Assembly (NCBI GenBank): GCA_023473405.1
Contig: JAMCZD010000500.1
Location: 1 to 5,521 of the forward strand
Source of the DNA: Candidatus Omnitrophota bacterium
Lineage (GTDB): Bacteria > Verrucomicrobiota > Verrucomicrobiia > Limisphaerales > UBA1319
DNA length: 5,521 nucleotides
Direction: 5' to 3'
A model generated the notes under the pieces. It was not told where the DNA came from. It was given only the letters and a program-made list of their open reading frames with translations, and did not search any database. Below are positions 1 to 5,521 of this stretch, one piece after another. How positions within the stretch are numbered: position 1 is the first letter of the stretch; each line of letters opens with the position of its first letter. A program made the position numbers and the translations under genes.

Positions 1-65
1 ACAGGCCGTAAACGTTAAACATTGAGTCCCGTAGCAAACGAATAACGGCAATAGTCCTCCCCAAA

Positions 66-2432
66 ATGACATCGCCATGGTTCAGACGTCGTCAGGTGTA
101 TGCGCTTGCCCTTCTATCAGGAGTAGCCATATCCCTTCTCTTACTCTTCGCCTCCTTGCATTGGGAATGGAACCGGATTAGTTCCCAGTCTTACGCCACG
201 GAGGGCGCCGGCGCGTTGTTCCGGGACCGTTCGTCGGCTGACCCTTGGTTGGGTGCCTTTGAGATGGGTCTGTTCTTCGGCGGGTTGATCCTGGCTGGTG
301 TGCTGGCGGCATACCGTTCATTCCAGTTCCGCCAACCCCCTATCTTCGAGAACAGGGCGATGGAACAGAGCCGCGAGCCTGACCAAGCCAATGAAAACCC
401 GAGCCTGGTCCTCGCCGGCCAACAATTGGTTCAGGACGCTTTAGCCGAATTCCAGGCGAACCTGGCGCGCACCGATTTATACTCTCAGCCGATGACGACT
501 CTTATTGGATTGGATGGCCGCTGGCTCAAGGTTCCCGACGCGCTCTGCCATCTGCTTGGGTATTCCGAAGAGGAGTTGCTCGCCCGGCGAGTTCAGGATG
601 TGACCCATCCACAGGACGCGGAAGCCGACTGGCACCAGTATCAAAGGATGATCGAAAGCGACCTTAAATCCTTTAGCTCACGGAAGCGATACCGTCACAA
701 GGACGGTCGCACCCTCTGGTTGAGTGTTTACACAAACCTGGTTGTGGATGCCGACAATAAGCCGGTCCATTTCCTGGCTTGCTTGCTCGATATAACCAAG
801 AACCAACAGATGGCGGAAAGAATTCGCGCCCAGGCTGAGTTACTTGACCTTGCGCGGGACGCGATCATATTGGTTGGCATTGAAGGCGGCATTGTTTACT
901 GGAACAAAGGCGCTGAAAGGCTCTATGGGTGGACCGCGCCGGAAGTCGTTGATCGAGATATTCCAAGCGCGATTCATTTACTCGATCGTGAGTCTCCCAA
1001 AGCCTGCTTGGAAGGCCGGCTGAAGATTAGCCAGTGGAACGGCCCATTGGAGAAGTTTAACAAAACCGGGCGAAAGGTGATCGTCCAAAGCCGCTGGACA
1101 TTGATGCGCGACACGGACGGAATGCCCCAATCTATCCTGGTGGTAGACACCGATATTACCGAGAATAAATGCATCGAAGCGCAATTCCTGCGCGTCCAGA
1201 GAATGGAAAGCATAGGCCGATTGGCAGGCGGCATTGCACACGACCTCAACAACGTGCTTACTCCAATCCTGTTGGGAGTATCGATGCTTCGTGACAAGGT
1301 TCCCAGTGAAACCGGCCGGAAATTGCTGGATACCATAGAAGCCAGCGCCGAACGCGGCGCCAACACCATCAAACAGGTGCTCGCCTTTGCCCGGGGCATC
1401 GGAGGCCAAAGGATTACCCTGCAGCCGCGTTATTTGCTCGGAGAGATGGTTGAGGTTATCAGGGAAACCTTTTCCCAAGCCATTGCTCTTGAAACCAGGC
1501 TGTCCAAGGATCTCTGGACGATCATGGCTGATCCCGCCCAGATACATCAGGCCCTGATGAACTTGTGTGTCAATGCACAGGAGGCCATGCCTGACGGTGG
1601 CAACTTGACGATAACCGTCGAAAACGCACTCCTGGATGAACAGTCGGCACTGAAAATCCCGGAAGCCAAACCCGGTCCCTATGTCACCTTTGTCGTTTCC
1701 GACACCGGAAGCGGGATTGCGCCGGAAATCATCGATAGCGTTTTTGATCCGTTTTTTACTACGAAGGAATTCGGAAACGGCGCCGGGCTGGGGTTGTCCA
1801 CGGCGCTGGGTATCGTTAAGGACCATGGAGGCTTTATCCAGGTTGAGAGTCGAGTCGGGCAAGGAACCGAATTCAAGGTCTACCTGCCCGCATCGCCCGC
1901 CCAAACGCCTCCTCAAGATACGGACCCAGACCCGCTTCCCAAAGGCCACGGGCAGTTGATACTATTCGTGGATGACGAAAGCTGTATCCGCGATTTGGCG
2001 CAGGGTATCCTCCAGGAAAACGGCTATCGAACTATTCTTGCCCAGGACGGCTCGGAAGCCGTGGAAATATTCTCCAAACATCGCGCGGAAATCCATTTGG
2101 TCGTAACGGACCTGGCCATGCCAAAAATGGACGGGGCGGAAACCATACGCGCCCTCCGCAAGATGAATCCCGAGCTGAAGTTCATTGCCGCCAGCGGCCT
2201 CAGATCGAAACGGTCCCTGAGTGAAATCTCCAACCTCGGGGTAACTGCGTTTCTGTCGAAACCATTCACGCCGGACCTGTTCTTGGAAACTATAGACAAG
2301 ACCATGCGAGACATGCCGCCCTTCTGCACCCTTCAAGTTCCAACCGTAACTAAAGTGCCTAAAGTGTTTGACAAAAAGAATTTGCCAGAAGATATTCATC
2401 AACAGCATGCACGCGAAGTGCATTCTAATTAG
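66..2432 (+). CDS. Membrane-anchored hybrid sensor histidine kinase (PAS-PAS-HisKA-HATPase_c-REC)
   Basis: 788-residue two-component sensor kinase that should autophosphorylate on His and pass the phosphate to its own receiver domain. Two hydrophobic segments lie near the N-terminus (about 11-32 and 63-83), separated by only about 30 residues, so it is membrane-anchored with almost no external sensor. Then come a helical linker, PAS 1 (about 135-247, with a PAC-like end at FLACLLDIT), PAS 2 (about 255-366), HisKA with the acceptor H392 in GGIAHDLNN, and HATPase_c (about 480-608) with N503 (N box), DTGSG at 546-550 and GAGLGLS at 572-578. The receiver (about 630-750) has D636/D637, acceptor D682, S710 and K732. 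All key residues are present, so it looks functional. A roughly 38-residue charged tail follows the receiver, and its DNA overlaps a candidate promoter. The ATG at 66 has no clear Shine-Dalgarno sequence. An in-frame stop at 9-11 limits any upstream extension. The signal and the downstream partner (Hpt protein or response regulator) are not visible. The domain call is firm; control of the genes downstream is inference from position. Confidence 0.96.
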   Translation: MTSPWFRRRQVYALALLSGVAISLLLLFASLHWEWNRISSQSYATEGAGALFRDRSSADPWLGAFEMGLFFGGLILAGVLAAYRSFQFRQPPIFENRAMEQSREPDQANENPSLVLAGQQLVQDALAEFQANLARTDLYSQPMTTLIGLDGRWLKVPDALCHLLGYSEEELLARRVQDVTHPQDAEADWHQYQRMIESDLKSFSSRKRYRHKDGRTLWLSVYTNLVVDADNKPVHFLACLLDITKNQQMAERIRAQAELLDLARDAIILVGIEGGIVYWNKGAERLYGWTAPEVVDRDIPSAIHLLDRESPKACLEGRLKISQWNGPLEKFNKTGRKVIVQSRWTLMRDTDGMPQSILVVDTDITENKCIEAQFLRVQRMESIGRLAGGIAHDLNNVLTPILLGVSMLRDKVPSETGRKLLDTIEASAERGANTIKQVLAFARGIGGQRITLQPRYLLGEMVEVIRETFSQAIALETRLSKDLWTIMADPAQIHQALMNLCVNAQEAMPDGGNLTITVENALLDEQSALKIPEAKPGPYVTFVVSDTGSGIAPEIIDSVFDPFFTTKEFGNGAGLGLSTALGIVKDHGGFIQVESRVGQGTEFKVYLPASPAQTPPQDTDPDPLPKGHGQLILFVDDESCIRDLAQGILQENGYRTILAQDGSEAVEIFSKHRAEIHLVVTDLAMPKMDGAETIRALRKMNPELKFIAASGLRSKRSLSEISNLGVTAFLSKPFTPDLFLETIDKTMRDMPPFCTLQVPTVTKVPKVFDKKNLPEDIHQQHAREVHSN
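2349..2366 (+). repeat. Tandem 9-bp direct repeat just upstream of a candidate -35 box
   Basis: Two adjacent 9-mers, ACTAAAGTG (2349-2357) and CCTAAAGTG (2358-2366), differ only at the first base. They end one base before the TTGACA at 2368. They also encode T-K-V and P-K-V in the kinase tail, so a coding origin cannot be excluded. Their position directly upstream of a -35 box is what an activator or response-regulator site would look like. Binding is inference. Confidence 0.5.
2368..2396 (+). promoter_or_regulatory. Candidate sigma70-type promoter inside the 3' end of the kinase gene
   Basis: A perfect TTGACA (2368-2373) is followed, after a 17-bp spacer, by GATATT (2391-2396), which matches TATAAT at four of six positions. 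Transcription would start near 2403 and give a leader of about 65 bases before the small gene at 2470. The surrounding DNA is visibly richer in A and T than the rest of the kinase gene, and it encodes only the tail after the receiver domain. It could give the peptide and radical SAM genes their own transcript, separate from the kinase. Prediction by eye only; one such match in several kilobases can occur by chance. Confidence 0.4.
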
Positions 2433-2470
2433 CCTAACCAATAACATCTAACCAAAGAAAGTACTAATTA
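2425..2470 (+). repeat. Four CTAAYYA elements in the leader before the small gene
   Basis: CTAATTA occurs at 2425-2431 and 2464-2470, and CTAACCAA at 2434-2441 and 2448-2455, so the order is TTA, CCA, CCA, TTA. The first copy overlaps the kinase stop codon and the last runs into the ATG of the 80-residue gene. The CTAA tetramer also heads both 9-bp repeats at 2349-2366, so six copies lie in about 120 bp. This could be a protein-binding array or a translational-control leader, or an accident of AT-rich sequence. Confidence 0.4.
2454..2461 (+). promoter_or_regulatory. Weak purine-rich ribosome binding site for the small gene
   Basis: AAAGAAAG ends eight bases before the ATG at 2470. It is a poor match to AGGAGG but sits at the correct distance, and it is the only purine run in the 37-bp gap, so it supports the chosen start. 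Confidence 0.45.
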
Positions 2471-2712
2471 TGCCTCAACCTACAACTACCGGAATGCTGT
2501 CCGCCAATGCCCGCGCCGTTCTCCATAAACTGCCGACTGCCGACGCGGTCACGGTCATGGAAGATATGATGAGCAAGGTGGCGGGCGTCAACAATTCCAA
2601 CAACAACGCAAAACCGTCCGAGCTCTCCCGCGAGGAGATGGTCAAGAAGATTAACGAGCTGCCTGACGCTAATCTAAAAGCCATCCTCAAGACGCACGGC
2701 ATTATCGAATAG
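2470..2712 (+). CDS. Unrecognised 80-residue protein; candidate RiPP precursor for the adjacent radical SAM enzymes
   Basis: I do not recognise a family. The protein is soluble, with no signal peptide or membrane segment, and contains no Cys, Trp, Tyr or Phe. It has two similar halves: residues 10-34 (LS, helix, then LPTAD) and 52-76 (LS, helix, then LPDAN), with a one-residue length difference, joined by an Asn-rich linker (NNSNNN, 41-46). Both halves look helical. The sequence MMSKVAG at 33-39 loosely resembles the end of double-glycine-type leaders, which would leave a core of about 41 residues (40-80). It lies 37 bp after the kinase and 26 bp before a B12-type radical SAM gene, which is the usual position of a RiPP precursor. 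That role is inference from context. Alternatives are a small helical regulatory or structural protein, or a carrier on which the enzymes act. The coding call is supported by its clean fit between neighbours, its ordinary amino acid make-up and a plausible ATG; the function is unproven. Confidence 0.8.
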   Translation: MPQPTTTGMLSANARAVLHKLPTADAVTVMEDMMSKVAGVNNSNNNAKPSELSREEMVKKINELPDANLKAILKTHGIIE

Positions 2713-2738
2713 CCAAGGCTTCCAACTCACTTTATAAG

Positions 2739-4670
2739 GTGCCTGTTGTTCTGATCTTTCCGCCGGTTGCCTCGAGCTTTTCGGGGCTGCCGGCGGGATT
2801 GGCGGCGCTTCACCCTTACCTGGCGCAGCGAGGCTTCAGCTCCCGGTTGCTCGATCTTAATGTCGATCTCTTCTGGTTCGTCTGGGGCAACTGGCCGCGA
2901 ATAGGGACGTCGTTAAACGACCGTTTCGCCGAACTGGCGCGAAGGTTTAACGGAAACACAGCCGCGTGTCGGTTCTTCCAACAGCATTTGCGGCTTACTC
3001 TGCCGCTGTTGGACCGAATCCATGGGGAACAATCGAGCCCGGACAAGTGGGATAAGGCAGCCGCGCGTTTATTGCAAAGAAGCGTGGCAGCGGTAATCAA
3101 CGCCTTCTTTCTCGAGGACCTGTTGACTAACGCGGAGCACCTGACGGTCTCCATGGATCGACTCTCGGCTCAGGTGCGCAAACGGGCTAGCGACAATTTA
3201 CTGGAGGAATTTCTAAGCCAATATGACTGGAAGGATGTCGAACTAGTCGGTTTTTCGCTGGTCACCGAAACTCAATTGCCCTATGCCATGCTCATCGCCA
3301 TGGCTCTGCGGTCGGCACAACCGGGAATTCGCATCGTCGCCGGCGGGCCCTACATCACCGAGGTTGTCGAGGGCTTGTGCTCTGATCCTGCCACTTTCGA
3401 ATACTTCGATTTCCTGGTCGTCCACGAAGGCGAGTCGGCCCTGGCGCATATTGCGGGTCGCCCGGGCGCGCATGTCAACCATCCCAACGTGGTCTGCCCG
3501 GGGCATTTCCGTCGTCGTGACTCTTTTCTCGTCGAAGACATCGAATCCCTCCCAGACCAGGACTTTTCCCAGTTCAACCTCGATCGATATCGTCCTTGGG
3601 GATTGAACCTGCCGCTTTATTCATCGAAGGGATGCAGTTGGGGCCATTGCGCCTTCTGCAGCGTAAATTTTCTTCGCTATCGGGAACGGGACGCCGGACG
3701 GTTTTATGAGTCGGCGGTGCGGGCCGTCCGTTGCACCGGGGTGAGCAATGTTCAATTGGTTGATGAGGACGTCCGCCCTGAACGCTTGCACAGGCTCGCG
3801 GACCTGGCACGCGGTACTCCCGAACCGCCAATCCAATGGATGATCCAGACCCGGTTCTATCGCGGACTGGATCGAGAACTGCTCTGCCAGCTTGCGAGAA
3901 GCGGATTCTCGACCATCGAATTTGGCCTCGAATCCTCGAGTGAGCAAACGCTCAAGATGATCAAAAAGGGCATTTCGATCCCAATGGTTCGGCGGATACT
4001 CGCCGATTGCGAGCAGGCAGGGATCAAGGTGGTCCTTAATTTCATGGTCGGTTTTCCGTGGGAAATCGAGGCCGATGCCCTGAAGAGCCTGGAGTTCGTG
4101 GATGAAATCGCGAGACAACACCCCGCGCTTGACCTGGTTTGCAATACCCAAAGCGTCAAGGTTTACGTGCATTCCGAATTCCATCAATCCGCGGATCGCT
4201 ACGGTGTAACGTCATCGCGAGCGCTGATGCTTTCGCCCATAACCACTTGGGAGCCGCCCGAGTGGGTCGCCAGCTTCATTCGGCGCCACGGGTATCGCCT
4301 GCTGTTCTCGGGATGCTCCTCGCGCCCGGCACGTTCCACCATACCTGCGGCTGCCGTTTCAACCGATCCGCTCGTTTCGCTCGCCCCAGGCTGGTATTTC
4401 CTGCCGACAACACCGCTCTCCGTGTCGGTTCCGGAGTGGGCGCGGCCCTTGCTCGTGAAAGCCTCGGACAATGATTGCGAACCAATGGCCGTTAGTGAGA
4501 CGCTCGCCGCGATACTGCGCGAAGTCGAAAGGCGCTGCCGAGTCTCCGAATTGAAAAGCCGGTTTCGCAACTGTTTCCTCGAGTTCGAGGAAGCTGAGGT
4601 TTTCCGGACGCTCGGTGACGGGCTGCTCAAGTTGAACGGCATGGGAGCGCTGGCATTCCATGCAGACTGA
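2739..4670 (+). CDS. B12-binding-domain radical SAM enzyme, candidate peptide-modifying enzyme
   Basis: 643-residue enzyme of the cobalamin-dependent radical SAM class. The N-terminal Rossmann-like B12-binding domain starts at PVVLIFPP and resumes at VELVGFSLVTETQL (about 167-180), with AGGPYITEV at 201-209 and VVHEGESAL at 227-235. No DXHXXG motif is seen, as is usual for base-off B12 radical SAM enzymes. The radical SAM core begins with C299-X4-C304-X2-C307 (GCSWGHCAFC), the CX4CX2C spacing found in part of this class, followed by FGLESSSEQTLKMIKKG (395-411) and NFMVGFPWE (434-442). Between the first and later B12-domain strands lies a helical insertion of over 100 residues (about 45-165). 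About 140 residues follow the core (500-643); the last 70 may form a winged helix. Members methylate unactivated carbons or do other radical chemistry; next to a small gene, a peptide substrate is the leading guess. The start is GTG at 2739, the first possible start after the in-frame stop at 2670-2672, with no strong Shine-Dalgarno sequence. It ends in an 11-bp overlap with the next gene. Confidence 0.9.
   Translation: MPVVLIFPPVASSFSGLPAGLAALHPYLAQRGFSSRLLDLNVDLFWFVWGNWPRIGTSLNDRFAELARRFNGNTAACRFFQQHLRLTLPLLDRIHGEQSSPDKWDKAAARLLQRSVAAVINAFFLEDLLTNAEHLTVSMDRLSAQVRKRASDNLLEEFLSQYDWKDVELVGFSLVTETQLPYAMLIAMALRSAQPGIRIVAGGPYITEVVEGLCSDPATFEYFDFLVVHEGESALAHIAGRPGAHVNHPNVVCPGHFRRRDSFLVEDIESLPDQDFSQFNLDRYRPWGLNLPLYSSKGCSWGHCAFCSVNFLRYRERDAGRFYESAVRAVRCTGVSNVQLVDEDVRPERLHRLADLARGTPEPPIQWMIQTRFYRGLDRELLCQLARSGFSTIEFGLESSSEQTLKMIKKGISIPMVRRILADCEQAGIKVVLNFMVGFPWEIEADALKSLEFVDEIARQHPALDLVCNTQSVKVYVHSEFHQSADRYGVTSSRALMLSPITTWEPPEWVASFIRRHGYRLLFSGCSSRPARSTIPAAAVSTDPLVSLAPGWYFLPTTPLSVSVPEWARPLLVKASDNDCEPMAVSETLAAILREVERRCRVSELKSRFRNCFLEFEEAEVFRTLGDGLLKLNGMGALAFHAD
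4660..4670 (+). other. 11-bp gene overlap, likely translational coupling
   Basis: The ATG of the SPASM-type gene (4660-4662) lies before the TGA of the B12-type gene (4668-4670), in another frame. GGGAG at 4643-4647 is a possible but distant ribosome binding site (12 bases away). Such overlaps normally mean translation of the second gene depends on the first, so both enzymes would be made together. Confidence 0.75.
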
Positions 4671-5521
4671 TTTTCGACGATTGAAGCCGGGGATTCTCGT
4701 AATTGTCCCCACCTTCAGGTGCAATCTCCGCTGTGAGCATTGCCAGCACTCATGCTCCCCGGAGCGCGGTGAACAGATGCCGATCGATTTGTTCCGCTCT
4801 GTGGCCGAGCAAGCCCTCCAAACCAATATCGCCTCTCTTTGCATCAGCGGCGGAGAACCATTCCTTCTGCCGGACCATGTCAAAGCCGCCGCCGCGCTCT
4901 GCCGCGCTCATGGCCGCAACCTCGTTATCCAGACCAACGGTTTCTGGGGGCGCAACCGCCAACGCGCGCGACAATACCTTGAAACGCTCGACGGCATCAC
5001 GGTCCTGGGTTTCAGCATCGACGCCGCTCACTTGCGCGAAATCCCGCTCGAGACCGTGCTTTCGGCCATGGACACCGCTATCGACATGGGAATCACCAAG
5101 ATGTCCGTCTCTGTAGCGCATAAAAGCGAAATCGAGTTCGACGTGCTCAAGAAGGAGTTCACTCGCAGATACCCGGGCCTTGACGTGGTCGGATGGCCGA
5201 TCCTCCCGGTAGGCAGAGCGGCCCTTCACCCCGCCCTGTCCGCCGGGGTTCCCGCATTTCAATGGGACTCTCTTCAACGGAGCTGCGGGGCCCAGCTCGA
5301 GTTCAGTCCGATTGTGCATCCGACCGGCGAGCTGCACTTGTGCTACCGGGTGGTGATGGCGTTGGAGCAGAGTGACCCCTTGATTGTCGGCAGCCTGGCG
5401 CGGCACAGTCTTGCCGACCTCATTTCCAACGTCGCCAGCCGGCTTTGCATGTTTATCGTTTGCATGGGCGGAGGCGGCTTGGGCTATCTGCTGGACGACT
5501 CGCCTTTCGCCGGTCTGCTTC
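4660..5521 (+). CDS. Radical SAM enzyme with SPASM/twitch-type auxiliary motif, 3' end cut by the window
   Basis: 287 residues are visible in an open frame that reaches the window edge without a stop. The SAM-binding cluster motif is C21-X3-C25-X2-C28 (CNLRCEHC), preceded by the strand ILVIVPTFR, and a fourth Cys follows at C32. The glycine-rich SAM contact is SGGEP at 63-67, and IQTNGF at 90-95 fits the next core strand. Beyond the core, C209-X13-G223-X4-C228 matches the CX9-15GX4C signature that opens SPASM and twitch domains, which bind auxiliary iron-sulfur clusters. C263 and C268 could be further ligands. Such enzymes are common RiPP maturases and anaerobic sulfatase activators, and usually have 350-450 residues, so the missing part is probably modest. 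The ATG at 4660 is the only common start between the in-frame stop at 4633-4635 and the cluster motif; the next Met (residue 40) would remove that motif. Overlap with the B12-type gene and the nearby small gene suggest a shared peptide substrate, which is inference. No sulfatase is in view. Confidence 0.92.
   Translation, partial: MQTDFRRLKPGILVIVPTFRCNLRCEHCQHSCSPERGEQMPIDLFRSVAEQALQTNIASLCISGGEPFLLPDHVKAAAALCRAHGRNLVIQTNGFWGRNRQRARQYLETLDGITVLGFSIDAAHLREIPLETVLSAMDTAIDMGITKMSVSVAHKSEIEFDVLKKEFTRRYPGLDVVGWPILPVGRAALHPALSAGVPAFQWDSLQRSCGAQLEFSPIVHPTGELHLCYRVVMALEQSDPLIVGSLARHSLADLISNVASRLCMFIVCMGGGGLGYLLDDSPFAGLL

Noticed and set aside
22..50. Possible promoter upstream of the kinase (TTGAGT at 22-27)
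   Set aside because: No acceptable -10 box lies 16-18 bp downstream (ACGGCA at 17 bp), and only 65 bases of upstream sequence are available.
205..214. Perfect 10-bp palindrome GCGCCGGCGC
   Set aside because: It lies inside the kinase frame (encoding part of EGAGAL) and is readily explained by GC-rich codons; no second copy was seen.
978..1949. Long open frame (323 codons) on the minus strand opposite the kinase
   Set aside because: It lies wholly antisense to well-conserved kinase domains and its translation shows no recognisable domain; it is a coding shadow.
2711..2738. Possible terminator or attenuator between the small gene and the B12-type gene (AGCC-AA-GGCT at 2711-2720)
   Set aside because: The stem is four base pairs with a two-base loop and no T run follows, so it cannot form a working terminator.
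4703..5116. 137-codon plus-strand open frame within the last gene
   Set aside because: It is in another frame from the radical SAM motifs, is low in complexity (Ser/Pro/Ala/Arg) and starts inside the real gene.
4750..5406. 218-codon open frame on the minus strand near the window end
   Set aside because: It is antisense to the SPASM-type radical SAM gene, whose frame carries the cluster, SGGEP and CX13GX4C motifs; the minus-strand frame is a shadow.

Overview
The window holds four genes, all on the + strand and tightly spaced, with no RNA gene, mobile element or CRISPR array that I can see. By eye it is moderately GC-rich, and Shine-Dalgarno sequences are weak or absent in front of most genes. 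These traits, and the kinase's phospho-acceptor motif (GGIAHDLNNVLTPI), feel like Verrucomicrobiota, Planctomycetota or a related phylum. That placement is an impression, not a demonstration.

Layout: (1) 66-2432, a membrane-anchored hybrid sensor histidine kinase (two PAS domains, HisKA, HATPase_c, C-terminal receiver) with all catalytic residues present. (2) 2340-2470, the AT-richer end of the kinase gene plus the 37-bp gap after it. It holds a perfect TTGACA -35 with a fair -10 at 17 bp, a tandem 9-bp repeat just upstream of it, and several CTAAYYA elements leading to the next start codon. This looks like an embedded promoter and leader. (3) 2470-2712, an unrecognised 80-residue protein without Cys, Trp, Tyr or Phe, built from two similar helical halves around an Asn-rich linker. 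(4) 2739-4670, a cobalamin-binding-domain radical SAM enzyme with a CX4CX2C cluster motif and a C-terminal extension that may be a winged-helix, peptide-binding-like domain. (5) 4660-5521, a second radical SAM enzyme of the SPASM/twitch type, overlapping gene 4 by 11 bp and cut off by the window edge.

The small protein followed by a B12-type and a SPASM-type radical SAM enzyme has the architecture of a ribosomally synthesised, post-translationally modified peptide (RiPP) locus. The small protein would be the substrate, and the two enzymes would install radical-based modifications such as C-methylation, epimerisation or carbon-carbon/carbon-heteroatom bonds. The lack of Cys and aromatic residues rules out most well-known radical SAM RiPP products (sactipeptide thioethers, Trp/Tyr crosslinks), so if it is a RiPP it would be of an unusual kind. 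The kinase could sense the inducing signal, but no DNA-binding response regulator, transporter or protease is visible here. The RiPP reading is inference. A small structural or regulatory protein next to two radical SAM enzymes with another substrate remains possible.
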